Position numbers and translations under genes: made by a program
The notes under the pieces: model-generated
Told to the model about the DNA's origin: nothing
Database searches by the model: none
What the model saw: only the letters and a program-made list of their open reading frames with translations
Assembly (NCBI RefSeq): GCF_003994255.1
Contig: NZ_ML133857.1
Span: 1-64,000, forward strand
DNA length: 64,000 nucleotides
Origin: Brachybacterium paraconglomeratum
Lineage (GTDB): Bacteria > Actinomycetota > Actinomycetes > Actinomycetales > Dermabacteraceae
Direction of reading: 5' to 3'
In this document: positions 44,326-53,723 of the stretch, piece after piece
Numbering within the stretch: position 1 is the first letter of the stretch
How the letters are laid out: the number at the start of each line of letters is the position of its first letter

Positions 44326-45385
44326 GGGCCATCTGCCCCAGGTAGATGCGCTCAGCGTGGCGGATGTACTCCTCCGGGGCCCGCACCGGGGACCTCTCGG
44401 GGGAGAGCGCCGCCTCGAGCGCCTCGGAGAGGTCCGGCGCGTCCACCGGGACGCAGACGGCCGCATCGCCGGAGACGTCCTCGACGAACGCGCGGCACTT
44501 GGCGTGGTGGTCGAGCATCAGGAACCTCCCGCCGGAGAGATAGGCGACGATCGCCCCGTGCAGGCGCTGGCTCAGCACCAGGGAGGCCGAGCCGAGCGCC
44601 GCCAGGGTGCCCTCGAGGCCGATCTCGAGGAAGCTGCTCGTCGTGCACTCGACGCCCTGATCGCGCAGCGCCGCGGCGAGCGCGCGGACCAGCTGCTCGT
44701 CCCCGTTGCGGGGGTGGCCGTTCAGCGCCAGGATCCGCACCGGAGCGGGCAGCCCGCGCAGCCGCATGGCGCGGCGCGCCTGGAGCACCTGCTCGGCGAG
44801 CAGCTCCACGTCGGCGTCGGCGGCCGCGGAGGGGCACACCACCAGCCCGGAGCGCTCGTCGTCGGCCGCCCGGGTGATCAGCGGGCTGAGCGCGGCGAGG
44901 TCCCCGCCCTGCTCGATGCCCGCCGGCGGGCCGGCGACCGGCTCGGGCAGGAGGGGGAGGTCCTCCTGGAGGAGGGTCCAGGAGTCGTCCCGGACCACGA
45001 TCCGCTCGAACTCGCCGAGGTACTGCCTCACGTCCTGCCGCGCCTGCTCGTCGGCGAACGGGCCCACCGAGACGCCGAGCGCCTGCACACGGGCGGGGCG
45101 GAGCCGTCGGCGCAGCGCGTCGACCCCGGACACGTCGGTGAACACGGAGCCGCCGCAGTACGCGAGCACGTCCGCGCGGCGCAGGATCCGCAGGGAGTGT
45201 GCGGCGCGGACGAGCGCGCCCAGGGGGCCCGCGGTCGCATGGCGGCCGAGGTCCCTGCTGGTCAGGGCCAGGATCTCGGAGGAGCCCGGCCACAGCTCCT
45301 CCCGACGCCGACGGACGGTGTCGAGGAACAGCTGGTCACCGAAGTTCCCCCAGCCGAAATAGCCGACGACGGCGATGGTCTTCAC
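44318..45385 (-). CDS. Polysaccharide pyruvyltransferase
   Basis: A 355-residue enzyme of the CsaB/WcaK group that forms ketal-linked pyruvate on a sugar using phosphoenolpyruvate. Motifs: VVGYFGWGNFGDQLFLDT near the N-terminus, YCGGSVFTDVSG, RDDSW, and LSQRLHGAIVAYLSGG with the catalytic His/Arg region. The modification adds negative charge to the polymer and is common for capsules and wall polymers. The gene overlaps the kinase gene stop (4 nt) upstream and the flippase start downstream. Confidence 0.9.
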   Translation of the reverse strand: MKTIAVVGYFGWGNFGDQLFLDTVRRRREELWPGSSEILALTSRDLGRHATAGPLGALVRAAHSLRILRRADVLAYCGGSVFTDVSGVDALRRRLRPARVQALGVSVGPFADEQARQDVRQYLGEFERIVVRDDSWTLLQEDLPLLPEPVAGPPAGIEQGGDLAALSPLITRAADDERSGLVVCPSAAADADVELLAEQVLQARRAMRLRGLPAPVRILALNGHPRNGDEQLVRALAAALRDQGVECTTSSFLEIGLEGTLAALGSASLVLSQRLHGAIVAYLSGGRFLMLDHHAKCRAFVEDVSGDAAVCVPVDAPDLSEALEAALSPERSPVRAPEEYIRHAERIYLGQMAHA

Positions 45386-46869
45386 GCTTCACTCCTTGTG
45401 GTGGAGGCATTCCGGGCGCTCCCGGAGCTCGTGCCCTGCAGGTCGGTCCCCAGCGGGACGGTGCGTCGGCGCCGCCCGGTGCGGGGCCCCGCACCGGCCG
45501 CCACGGCGTGTTCGGGGACGGCGGCGGCCGCCTGCGGGGGCAGCTCGTAGTAGGTCTCCAGGTCGCCGCGCTGGACGCGGTTCAGGACGATCCCCAGAGC
45601 GTCCGCGTCGACGAGCTGAAGCTTCCGCAGGGCCATCGAGAGCTGGACGCTGCGGACCCTGCCGCTGCCGGCGACCAGGAGCGTCCCGGACACCTGCTGG
45701 GCGAGGGTCGTGCTGTCGCTGAGCGCGAGGACGGGCGGGGTGTCGATCAGCACGATGTCGTAGCGGTCCGCGGCGTCGCGCAGCAGCGTCGTCATCCGGA
45801 AGCTGTCCAGGAGCGCGCCGGGGTTCTGCGGGCGGGGGCCGCCGGCGAGGACGGAGAGGCCCTCGAGCGCCGTGGGCTGGACGAGCGCCGTCCAGGCCGC
45901 CCCGCCCCGCAGCGCGGTGCTGAGCCCGTCGCGATGGCCGAGCCCGAGGCCGTGGTCCGTCCACGTGCCGCGCAGGTCCGCATCGATCAGCAGGGTCCGG
46001 TGCCCCTCGCGGGCGAGGGTGGAGGCGAGGTCGAGCGCGGTGCTGGTCGCGCCCTCGCCGTGCACGGCGGAGGTCACCAGCAGGGTGCGCAGCTCGGTGC
46101 CGAGCCCGAGGTGGCGCAGCGTCGTGCGCAGCCCGCGGAGCGCCTCCGCGCGTCGGCCCTGCGGGGCGACGTCCTCCAGCGGCAGGAACGGCGGCTCCCC
46201 GGCGCGGGCCTCGGGGATCGAGGCGAGCAGCGGGCGCTCGGTGAGCGCGGTGAGGTCCTGGGCGTCCCGCACCCGGTCGTCGAAGGTGCCGCGTACGAGC
46301 GCGGCCGCGATCCCGGCCGCGATCGCGGCGAGCAGGGCGAGGCCGAGCAGGAGCGGCAGGTCGGGGCGTGCGGGGTGCTCCGGGGGGAGCGCCGGCGCGA
46401 CGGTCGTCAGGTGGATCGGGGAGGGCCCCGAGGCGGACTCGAGCCCGGACACCTCGGTCCTCAGGCTCGCCGCGACGAGGTTCGCGATGCGCGCCGCCTG
46501 CTCCGGGTCCGTGTCCTCCGCAGAGATGGTGAGCAGGAGGGAGTCCTCGGGGATCTGGACCGTGAGCACGGAGGCGAGCGAGTCCGCGTCGGTCTGCAGA
46601 TCGAGGGACTCGATGACGGGGTCGAGCACGAGCGGGGAGGTGGCGAGATCGGCGTAGGTGGTGATCCGCTGCACCGCGTAGTCGGAGGCCTCCGTGCGGT
46701 CGAACACGTCGCCGGACGCCCCGGTGCGCACGAACACGCTCGAGGAGGCCTGGTAGACAGGGGTCTGGACCCAGATGGCCGCGGCGGCGGCCGCGAGCAC
46801 GAGCAGCGAGGCCAGCAGCGCGGTGCGCCATCTCTCCTGCACGAGCGCGAAGCAGCGCTGAATCGTCAT
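45382..46869 (-). CDS. Wzz/Wzc-type co-polymerase and tyrosine autokinase (copy 2)
   Basis: A 495-residue protein paralogous to copy 1: MTIQRCFALVQERWRTALLASLLVL, a matching extracellular loop (VFVRTGASGDVFDRTEASDYAVQRITTYADLATSPLVLDPVI) and a kinase domain with VTSAVHGEGATSTALDLAS as the Walker A region, TLLIDADLRG and YDIVLIDTPP. In its Walker A the usual Lys position reads HGEGATST, so the essential GEGKS lysine is replaced by Ala. It may therefore be a catalytically weak or dead partner of copy 1. The tail after ETYYELPP is short and holds only one Tyr pair. Confidence 0.85.
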   Translation of the reverse strand: MTIQRCFALVQERWRTALLASLLVLAAAAAAIWVQTPVYQASSSVFVRTGASGDVFDRTEASDYAVQRITTYADLATSPLVLDPVIESLDLQTDADSLASVLTVQIPEDSLLLTISAEDTDPEQAARIANLVAASLRTEVSGLESASGPSPIHLTTVAPALPPEHPARPDLPLLLGLALLAAIAAGIAAALVRGTFDDRVRDAQDLTALTERPLLASIPEARAGEPPFLPLEDVAPQGRRAEALRGLRTTLRHLGLGTELRTLLVTSAVHGEGATSTALDLASTLAREGHRTLLIDADLRGTWTDHGLGLGHRDGLSTALRGGAAWTALVQPTALEGLSVLAGGPRPQNPGALLDSFRMTTLLRDAADRYDIVLIDTPPVLALSDSTTLAQQVSGTLLVAGSGRVRSVQLSMALRKLQLVDADALGIVLNRVQRGDLETYYELPPQAAAAVPEHAVAAGAGPRTGRRRRTVPLGTDLQGTSSGSARNASTTRSEA

Positions 46870-47049
46870 GGGTCTCCCCGCTCCCGGTGCGCGGTCGGGC
46901 GAGGATCCCCCTGGCCCAAACTGCTCAAATCGGACATACTGGTCACGTTCAATCTAGCCCATCCCGCCGTGGATGAGTAGATCGGGCGGACCACTGATGC
47001 AGGAGGGGCTCCTCGAGCCCCGGCATCGCCGAGCCCGAGAGAGGTCACT
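46870..47049. promoter_or_regulatory. Divergent EPS promoter region with direct repeat (site 5)
   Basis: On the plus strand GCTCA-AATC-GGACA lies at 46923-46936 and continues TACT-GGTCA to 46945, three units with 9-bp period. In the minus direction TAGATT (46956-46951) precedes the repeat as a -10 would, about 80 nt from the kinase start. The plus-strand ligase-like gene begins at 47050 after GAGAGG. The repeat could thus control both genes. Confidence 0.5.
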
Positions 47050-48189
47050 GTGCAGAGAACCGTGATGAAGGAGCATGCCGAGAAGAGCTCCCGGCTCCCC
47101 CCGGCGGAGACGTTCGTCCTCATCGCGGCCGCGGCATGGACGGTGTACGTCGCTCTGACGTGCTTCCGGCTCGAGGGCGGTGCCGCCGAGGTGCTCGCGA
47201 CGTCCTGGCCGTATCTCGCCTTCGCCCCGATGCTCGTGGCGGGGGCGGTGCTGGGCCATGTCGCGAAGCGGGGGGTGCTGCCCCTGGTGGTGTCGCTCCT
47301 CGTAGTCGCTCCTGCGTTGGTGCTGCTGCTGGGCGCGCCCTCCTACGTGAACGCCCTCGCCGCGGCGGGGGTCCAGCTCGCGGCGCTCGGCGCGCTGATC
47401 CTCGAGGGCAGCGCGGGCGCCGGGGTGCGGGGCCTGCGCGGGGCGCCGATGGTGCGGACCCGGGACCCCGGCGACGTCGCCCTCGGGGGATGGGACCGCG
47501 CGCAGATCGCCTGGCGCCGACAGCTCGTCCAGGTGATCGGGGCCTGCATCGCCGTGCTCGGCGTCGTGCTCGCGACCAACGCCAAGGCGGGCCTCGCCAC
47601 CCTCGCGGTGGTCCTGCTGGCCGCCGCGCTCGCCGCCTGGGGGCGCCTGCACCTCTCCCGCCGCACGATCGTCGGCCTCGGCCTGGGCGCCGTCGGTCTC
47701 GCCGCGCTGCTCGTGGTGGTGCTCGGAGTCGTCAGCCGCTGGCCCTCCTGGATGACCGGACCCCAGTCGCTGAGCAGCGCGCGGCATGCGCTGTGGCGGG
47801 ACGCGCTGACCCTGTTCGCGCAGCACCCGGTCCTCGGGGGCGGGCCCGGCGCGTTCTCCGACTGGTCGGACATCGCGGAGTACAACCCGCTGCTGTACGC
47901 CGCCCACTCCTCGGTCCTCCAGGTCGCCTCGGAGCTCGGCGCGGTGGGCGTGTTCCTCTTCGGGGCGATGCTGGCCGCCGGTATGAACCTGGCCGCCCAG
48001 CGGGGGCGGGGTCGAGCGCTGATCGGCGTCGCCGCGTGGAGCGCCCTGGCGGTCCACTCGATGATCGACCACCTCTACGAGTTCCCGATGGTGGTGCTTC
48101 TGGCCGGGATCGTGATCGGCTGGGCGGGGGCGCGTCCCGTCCGCCGCGCCGGGACTCCGCCCGGTCCCGAACCTCGGCCCGGCCGCTGA
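47050..48189 (+). CDS. O-antigen ligase (WaaL/Wzy_C)-like membrane protein
   Basis: A 379-residue protein with about ten helices. The diagnostic part is WRDALTLFAQHPVLGGGPGAFSDWSDIAEYNPLLYAAHSSVLQVASELGAVGVFLFG, matching the periplasmic-loop GxGPGxF...HS/N...ELG pattern of Wzy_C-type ligases and polymerases. In a Gram-positive such a protein may polymerise the glycan or attach it to another carrier. GTG 47050 has a GAGAGG site. It is shorter than typical ligases, since the N-terminal half holds only four or five helices. Confidence 0.75.
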   Translation: MQRTVMKEHAEKSSRLPPAETFVLIAAAAWTVYVALTCFRLEGGAAEVLATSWPYLAFAPMLVAGAVLGHVAKRGVLPLVVSLLVVAPALVLLLGAPSYVNALAAAGVQLAALGALILEGSAGAGVRGLRGAPMVRTRDPGDVALGGWDRAQIAWRRQLVQVIGACIAVLGVVLATNAKAGLATLAVVLLAAALAAWGRLHLSRRTIVGLGLGAVGLAALLVVVLGVVSRWPSWMTGPQSLSSARHALWRDALTLFAQHPVLGGGPGAFSDWSDIAEYNPLLYAAHSSVLQVASELGAVGVFLFGAMLAAGMNLAAQRGRGRALIGVAAWSALAVHSMIDHLYEFPMVVLLAGIVIGWAGARPVRRAGTPPGPEPRPGR

Positions 48190-48220
48190 CGAGCCCCGCG
48201 GCCTCTGGCACCCTGGCCCC

Positions 48221-49156
48221 ATGACCTCCCTTCCCGCCGGCCTCCCCGCCGACAGCCACGTCCACAGCGAGTTCTCCTGGGACACCGGCGGCCCGGACTC
48301 CGCCGCGCGCGGCACCATGCGCGCGACCTGCGCGCGGGCCGTCGAGATCGGGCTGCCCGCGCTGTTCTTCACCGAGCACCTCGACCTCGAGGACGCCTGG
48401 TTCACGGACCTCGAGGACTTCGCCGACCATGAGCGGCACCTGGTGGGGGAGGACGGCGTGGTCGCGGTGCCGCGCTTCGACGTCGACGGCTATCTCGAGG
48501 AGATCGACCGCTGCCGCGCCGACTTCCCGCAGCTGCGGATCGGCACCGGTCTCGAGTTCGGCCAGCCGGGCCTGCGGCTCGACGCCGCCCGCGCCCAGCT
48601 CGACCTCTCCGCCTTCGACCGCATCATCGGCTCCCTCCACACGGTCCCGCTCGAGCGTCCGTCGGCCGACGGGGAGACCGCCGGCGAGGAGCAGTCCGCC
48701 GACGGGGCGCGGACCCCGCGCCCGGAGCACCGCGCCGAGCCGAACACGCTGTTCCGTCGGCAACCCGCCCTCGAGGTGATCCGCGACTATCTCGCCGAGG
48801 TGCCCGCGCAGGTCGCCGGCGAGGGACCGCACGAGGTCGTCACCCATCTCGACTACGCGGTGCGCTACTGGCCCGAGGAGGTCGAGGGCCCCTTCGACCC
48901 GCGCCCGCTCGAGGAGGAGCTCCGGGGCGCGATGCGCGCGATCGCCGCGAGCGGACGCGCGCTCGAGATCAACACCCGCCGTCTGCGCCCCTGGATCCCG
49001 CAGTGGTGGGCGGAGGAGGGCGGGGAGGCGATCAGCTTCGGCAGCGACTCCCACACCCCGCTCGCCCTCGCCGCGAACTTCCCCGAGGCGATGGCGCTGG
49101 CGGACTGGGCGGGCTTCCACCCAGGGCGCGACCCACGCGAGCTCTGGCGGCGCTGA
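48221..49156 (+). CDS. PHP-domain phosphoesterase, histidinol-phosphatase (HisJ)-like
   Basis: A 311-residue protein with the PHP metal motifs in order: DSHVHSEFSWD (11-21), FFTEHLDLED (~49), EFGQP, IGSLHTVPL, HLDYAVRYW and FGSDSHTPLALA. Family members hydrolyse histidinol phosphate or related phosphoesters with a trinuclear metal site. It is not beside other his genes, so its substrate may differ. ATG 48221 has no clear ribosome site. A small hairpin (CCCCGG/CCGGGG at 49157-49176) follows the stop. Confidence 0.78.
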   Translation: MTSLPAGLPADSHVHSEFSWDTGGPDSAARGTMRATCARAVEIGLPALFFTEHLDLEDAWFTDLEDFADHERHLVGEDGVVAVPRFDVDGYLEEIDRCRADFPQLRIGTGLEFGQPGLRLDAARAQLDLSAFDRIIGSLHTVPLERPSADGETAGEEQSADGARTPRPEHRAEPNTLFRRQPALEVIRDYLAEVPAQVAGEGPHEVVTHLDYAVRYWPEEVEGPFDPRPLEEELRGAMRAIAASGRALEINTRRLRPWIPQWWAEEGGEAISFGSDSHTPLALAANFPEAMALADWAGFHPGRDPRELWRR

Positions 49157-49408
49157 CCCCGGGGGCAGTGCCGGGGCCGCTGGGACCGTCGTGACCTCGA
49201 AGGTTGCTGACCTCGATGCGACCGCGGCCCGTCGCGGTCGCCGTCGCGGCGGACCGTCGCTGGCTTCGCCCTCTCCGACTCGCACCGTATCCTCGTCGCG
49301 TCGGTCCACACCCCGGACCGTCGGCCGTCCCGCCGCGGGCCCCACCCCCGTCCCGCCCGATCGACGTGCCACGCACAGCTCCCGCGCGGAGCAGGACGAG
49401 GAGGTCTG
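49157..49408. other. Intergenic leader of tdh
   Basis: About 250 bases hold a likely -10 TATCCT (about 49289-49294) and GAGGAGG just before ATG 49409. GTGACCTCGAAGG near 49191 resembles half of the palindromic repeat found around kbl, but the partner arm is missing. No gene is supported. Confidence 0.4.
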
Positions 49409-50476
49409 ATGCGCGCACTGCGCAAGGTCGCGCCCGGCGCGGGCCTGGAATGGACGAGGGTCGACGAGCCCGACTGCGGCCCCTGGGACGTGAAGGTGCG
49501 CGTGCTGCGCACCGGGATCTGCGGCACCGACCTGCACATCCTCGCCTGGGACTCGTCCGCGGAGGCGATGTGCGACACCGTCCCCTTCACCCCCGGCCAC
49601 GAGTTCTACGGCGAGATCGTCGAGGTCGGCTCCCAGGTCGACGACGTGCGCGTCGGCGACCGCGTCTCCGGCGAGGGGCACGTGGTGTGCGGGACCTGCC
49701 GCAACTGCCGCGCCGGACGGCGCCAGATGTGCAATCGCGTCCGCTCCGTCGGCGTGCAGCGCGAGGGCGCCTTCGCCGAGTACGTCACCGTCCCGCACGA
49801 GAACGTGTGGGTCCACGAGCACGAGGGCGGGCAGGAGCTGATCAGCCCCGAACTCGGCGCCGCCTTCGACCCGCTGGGCAACGCCGTCCACACCGCACTG
49901 AAGTTCCCGCTGGTGGGCGAGGACGTGCTGATCACCGGCGCCGGCCCGATCGGCCAGATGGCCGCGGCCGTGGCCCGCCACGCCGGCGCCCGCTACATCA
50001 CCATCACCGACATCTCCCCGGAGCGCCTCGCGATGGCGGAGGACTGCGGCGCCGACGTCGTCCTGGACGTCTCCACCACCCGCGTGCTCGACGCCCAGCG
50101 GCAGCTCGGCATGCGCGAGGGCTTCGACGTGGGCCTGGAGATCACCGGCCAGGCCCGCGCCCTGCAGGAGATGATCGAGAACATGAACCACGGCGGGAAG
50201 ATCGCGCTGCTGGGCCTGCCCTCGCGGCAGTTCGAGATCGACTGGACCGCGGTCGTCACCCGCATGCTCACCCTCCAGGGCATCTACGGCCGCGAGATGT
50301 ACGAGACCTGGAACGCGATGTCCGCGATGCTCTCCACCTCCCGCACCCTGCGCAGCGCCATCGAGCGCACCATCACCCACGTGCTGCCCGCCGCGGACTG
50401 GGAGGACGGCTTCGCCCTCGCCCGCGAGGGGAAGGCCGGCAAGGTGCTCCTGGACTGGAGCGACGTCGCCGACTGA
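49409..50476 (+). CDS. tdh: L-threonine 3-dehydrogenase
   Basis: A 355-residue zinc-dependent medium-chain dehydrogenase oxidising threonine to 2-amino-3-ketobutyrate with NAD. Visible: RTGICGTDLHILAWD (catalytic-zinc Cys), GHEFYGEIVEVG, the structural-zinc lobe CGTCRNCRAGRRQMC, GAGPIGQMAAAVARHAGA for NAD binding, and MRALRKVAPGAGLEW as the usual start. The downstream gene encodes the second enzyme of the pathway, kbl. GAGGAGG precedes ATG. A short hairpin, GGCCGG-TCG-CCGGCC at 50481-50495, follows. Confidence 0.93.
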   Translation: MRALRKVAPGAGLEWTRVDEPDCGPWDVKVRVLRTGICGTDLHILAWDSSAEAMCDTVPFTPGHEFYGEIVEVGSQVDDVRVGDRVSGEGHVVCGTCRNCRAGRRQMCNRVRSVGVQREGAFAEYVTVPHENVWVHEHEGGQELISPELGAAFDPLGNAVHTALKFPLVGEDVLITGAGPIGQMAAAVARHAGARYITITDISPERLAMAEDCGADVVLDVSTTRVLDAQRQLGMREGFDVGLEITGQARALQEMIENMNHGGKIALLGLPSRQFEIDWTAVVTRMLTLQGIYGREMYETWNAMSAMLSTSRTLRSAIERTITHVLPAADWEDGFALAREGKAGKVLLDWSDVAD

Positions 50477-50572
50477 CCTCGGCCGGTCGCCGGCCCTGCA
50501 GCCCCGGCGTCGGCCCTGCAACCCCCGCGCCGGCCCATGCCTACGTCGCCCCCCACCCCGTCGCACAATTCG

Positions 50573-50630
50573 GCGCTCCCTGCGTGACCTCGACTCCCAT
50601 ACGCCGCTGAGGTCACGCACAGGACGCAGA
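50573..50630. repeat. Large palindromic repeat, copy 1 (between tdh and kbl)
   Basis: GCGTGACCTC (50582-50591) pairs exactly with GAGGTCACGC (50609-50618) around a 17-nt loop; the outer arms (GCGCTCCC and GGACGCAG) pair less well. Sequence and flanks match copy 2 at 51988-52046, down to the trailing GCAGAA..ATGC. It looks like a REP/BIME-type dispersed palindrome. Confidence 0.75.
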
Positions 50631-50694
50631 ACTATGCACCCCCACCCCCGCGACCTCACCCCAGCCCCGCTCCCGACCCCAAGGACCCACACCC

Positions 50695-51912
50695 ATGTAC
50701 AGCGACCTCAAAGACCAGCTGACCGCCGAGCTCGACGAGATCGAGCAGGCCGGCACCTTCAAGCACGAGCGCGTCATCTCCACAGCGCAGTCCGGCCGCA
50801 TCACCGCCGGTCCCGTCGGCCGCGACGGCGCCGAGGTGCTGAACTTCTGCGCCAACAACTACCTGGGACTCGCCGACGACGAGCGACTCGTCGCCTCCGC
50901 CAAGCGCGCCCTGGACGAGCGCGGCTTCGGCATGGCCTCGGTGCGCTTCATCTGCGGCACCCAGGACCTCCATCTCGAGCTCGAGCAGGCGCTGTCCGCC
51001 TTCCTCCGCACCGAGGACACGATCCTGTTCTCCTCCTGCTTCGACGCGAACGGCGCCGTCTTCGAGCCGCTGTTCGGCAAGGAGGACGCGATCATCTCCG
51101 ACGCCCTGAACCACGCCTCCCTCATCGACGGGATCCGCCTGTCCAAGGCCGCCCGCTTCCGCTACGCCAACGCCGACCTCGACGACCTGCGCACCCAGCT
51201 CGAGGCCGCCGCCGCGCTGCACGACGGCAGGGGCGCGAGGCGCACCGTCATCGTCACCGACGGGGTGTTCTCGATGGACGGCTACCTCGCCCCGCTGCCC
51301 GGCATCTGCGACCTCGCCGACGAGTTCGGCGCGCTGGTCATGGTCGACGACTCGCACGCCGTCGGCTTCATGGGCGCCACCGGCGCCGGCACCCCCGAGC
51401 ACTTCGGCGTCTCCGACCGCGTGGACATCTACACGGGTACCTTCGGCAAGGCGCTCGGCGGCGCGAGCGGCGGCTACGTCTCCGGCAGGCGCGAGATCGT
51501 CGCGATGCTGCGCCAGAAGGGCCGCCCGTACCTGTTCTCCAACTCGCTGGCCCCCTCGATCACCGCTGCGACGCTCACCGCGCTGCAGCTCGTCGAGGGC
51601 AGCGCCGAGCTGCGCGCGACCCTGTTCCGCAACGCCGAGCTCTTCCGCGCCCGGATGGGCGAGGAGGGCTTCGAGCTGCTCGACGGCGAGCACGCGATCG
51701 TGCCGGTCATGTTCGGGGACGCCGCGCTCGCCGCCCGGATCGCCGACGCGATGCTCGACCAGGGCGTGTACGTCACCGCGTTCTCCTACCCGGTGGTGCC
51801 GAAGGGGCAGGCGCGCATCCGCGTGCAGCTCTCCGCCGCGCACACCGAGGAAGACATCGAGGCGGCCGTGCGCGCCTTCGTCGCCGCCCGCGAGGCCGTG
51901 CAGGCCGGCTGA
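50695..51912 (+). CDS. kbl: Glycine C-acetyltransferase (2-amino-3-ketobutyrate CoA ligase)
   Basis: A 405-residue PLP enzyme that cleaves 2-amino-3-ketobutyrate with CoA into glycine and acetyl-CoA. [49 protein letters not shown] and [16 protein letters not shown] with the Schiff-base Lys are the alpha-oxoamine synthase signatures. It acts directly after tdh in threonine degradation. Two copies of a long palindrome flank the gene, so tdh and kbl expression may be uncoupled. Confidence 0.95.
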   Translation: MYSDLKDQLTAELDEIEQAGTFKHERVISTAQSGRITAGPVGRDGAEVLNFCANNYLGLADDERLVASAKRALDERGFGMASVRFICGTQDLHLELEQALSAFLRTEDTILFSSCFDANGAVFEPLFGKEDAIISDALNHASLIDGIRLSKAARFRYANADLDDLRTQLEAAAALHDGRGARRTVIVTDGVFSMDGYLAPLPGICDLADEFGALVMVDDSHAVGFMGATGAGTPEHFGVSDRVDIYTGTFGKALGGASGGYVSGRREIVAMLRQKGRPYLFSNSLAPSITAATLTALQLVEGSAELRATLFRNAELFRARMGEEGFELLDGEHAIVPVMFGDAALAARIADAMLDQGVYVTAFSYPVVPKGQARIRVQLSAAHTEEDIEAAVRAFVAAREAVQAG

Positions 51913-51930
51913 CGGCGGCAGGCCGGCGGC

Positions 51931-51949
51931 CCCGAACCGGCGGTTCGGG
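51931..51949 (+). terminator. Terminator hairpin after kbl
   Basis: CCCGAACC (51931-51938) and GGTTCGGG (51942-51949) form a perfect 8-bp stem with a 3-nt loop, 18 nt after the stop. Confidence 0.6.
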
Positions 51950-51987
51950 CTCGGCCGCGGACGTCCGGCCGGGTGGGCCGAATGAAA

Positions 51988-52046
51988 CTGCGCTCCCTTC
52001 GTGACCTCAGCCCGTATATGGCGTTGAGGTCACGCAGGGAGCGCAG
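51988..52046. repeat. Large palindromic repeat, copy 2 (between convergent kbl and MATE genes)
   Basis: A 22-nt left arm (51988-52009, ending CGTGACCTCA) and right arm (52025-52046, starting TGAGGTCACG) are complementary at 21 of 22 positions around a 15-nt loop containing GTATAT. It shares arms and flanks with copy 1. It lies between two convergent genes, where it would work as a bidirectional terminator. Confidence 0.8.
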
Positions 52047-52078
52047 AATCATGCGCGGCCCGGAGGGGTGGCGTCTCG

Positions 52079-53584
52079 TCACCCCAGCCGCATCCAGTCG
52101 TCCGTCCGCACGCGCAGGCCGAGGCTGATCGCGCGCAGCACCATGAAGAAGAAGTTGCAGGCCAGCCACAGCAGCGCGAGCCCCAGCGGGCCGCCCGGCG
52201 CCCACAGCGCCACCGCGACCGCGCCGGGCAGGACCAGCACCGCGATGAGCGAGCCGACCTTCGCCAGGTAGGGCGCGTCCCCGGCGCCCATCAGCACCCC
52301 GTCGAGCACGAACACGTAGCCGGCGATCGGCTGGGTGATCACCAGCACCCACAGCGCCGCGCGCAGGCTCTCCTGCACAGCGACATCGGGCGTGAACAGC
52401 TCGGGCACCACGTAGCTGGCCGCCAGCAGCAGCACCGCGACGACCGCGCCGCCGCCCACGCCCCACACCATCAGCCGCCGCGTCACGGCGTGGACGGTGC
52501 GCGGGTCGGAGGCGCCGAGATACCGCCCGGTCAGGGCCTGGCCGGCGATCGCGAGGGAGTCCAGCGCCAGGGACAGCACCGTGAACACCGTGGTGGTGAG
52601 CTGGTGCGCGGCCAGCTGCACGTCCCCGAGCCCGGTGGCGACCACGGTCGAGGCGATCACCACCACCCGCAGCGACAGGGTGCGCACGAACATCGGCACG
52701 GCGTCCCGGCCCACGGCGACGAGGTTCGCCGGCTGCAGCCCCAGCCCGATCCCCTCGCGCCGGGCGCGACGGACGATCGCCGCCAGCAGCACCAGCGCCA
52801 TGCCCCACTGGGCGATCACCGTGCCGATCGCGGAGCCGGCGATGCCGAGGTCCAGCCCGAAGATCAGCAGCGCGTTCAGCGGGATGTTCACGATCGCGCC
52901 GCCGACGGCGACCGCCAGCGGCAGCGTCGCGTCCTGCAGTCCGCGCACCAGACCCGTCGCGGCCTGCACGGCGAGCATGGCGGGCAGGCCGAGGGCGCTG
53001 ATGCGCAGGTAGATCGTCGCCTCGGCGAGCACCTCGGGGGAGGGGCCGAACAGGGCCAGCAGCGCCTCTCCGGCCACCAGCAGCACGAGCGCTGCGGCGG
53101 CGCCGACGAGCAGGGCGAGCCAGCAGGCGTCGATCCCGCGGGAGATCGCCTCGCGGCGTCGGCCGGCGCCGAAGGAGCGGGCGACCGCGGCGGTGGTGGA
53201 GTATGCGAGGAACACGGCCAGGCCCACGACGGTGGTGAGCACGGTCGAGGCGAGGCCCAGGCCCGCGAGCGAGGTCGTCGAGACGCGGGCGATGAACGCG
53301 GAGTCGGCCAGGACGAACAGCGGCTCGGCCACGAGCGCGCCGAGGCTCGGGATCGCCAGGCGCAGGATGTCGCGGTCGACGGTGCACCGCGCCCGCTCCT
53401 CGTGCGGCTCGGCGATCGGCGCTTCCCGCGGCTCGACCGTCGGCTCCTCGCGGTCGCCGCCCGTCCGCTCCTCGCGGTCTCCGGCCGTCGGCCCCGAGAG
53501 TCCGCCGTCCCTCAGCTCGTCGGGCTCGTCGGGAGAAGAGGAAGGGGTGGGCACCCCACCATTGTGCGACGAGCACCCGACCAT
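52079..53584 (-). CDS. MATE-family efflux transporter (DinF/NorM-like)
   Basis: A 501-residue protein with about 12 helices: AIPSLGALVAEPLFVLADSAFIARVSTTSLAGLGLAS is the typical MATE TM1-2 region and AIAGQALTGRYLGASD the repeat in the second half. It exports cationic drugs or metabolites by Na+/H+ antiport. Residues before RDILRLAIPS (about 70) are charged and disordered. I took ATG 53584; GTG 53554 is an alternative. It diverges from the RND gene with about 140 bases between. Confidence 0.85.
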   Translation of the reverse strand: MVGCSSHNGGVPTPSSSPDEPDELRDGGLSGPTAGDREERTGGDREEPTVEPREAPIAEPHEERARCTVDRDILRLAIPSLGALVAEPLFVLADSAFIARVSTTSLAGLGLASTVLTTVVGLAVFLAYSTTAAVARSFGAGRRREAISRGIDACWLALLVGAAAALVLLVAGEALLALFGPSPEVLAEATIYLRISALGLPAMLAVQAATGLVRGLQDATLPLAVAVGGAIVNIPLNALLIFGLDLGIAGSAIGTVIAQWGMALVLLAAIVRRARREGIGLGLQPANLVAVGRDAVPMFVRTLSLRVVVIASTVVATGLGDVQLAAHQLTTTVFTVLSLALDSLAIAGQALTGRYLGASDPRTVHAVTRRLMVWGVGGGAVVAVLLLAASYVVPELFTPDVAVQESLRAALWVLVITQPIAGYVFVLDGVLMGAGDAPYLAKVGSLIAVLVLPGAVAVALWAPGGPLGLALLWLACNFFFMVLRAISLGLRVRTDDWMRLG

Positions 53585-53723
53585 CGTCGGTGCCGGGGTC
53601 ACAGGTGCACATGAGACAGTTCCTGCGGAGCACTCCGCCCTGCGCCCCCGGCGCGGCGACGGGGCCCACGCCCCGCCGGTCGGCGGGACCCACCCCCGTC
53701 GGACCGCCTTCCCGAGGAGCAGG

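Noticed and set aside
49191-49216. Third copy of the kbl-flanking palindrome
   Set aside because: Only one GTGACCTC arm is present and the complementary arm is missing, so it is at most a relic.
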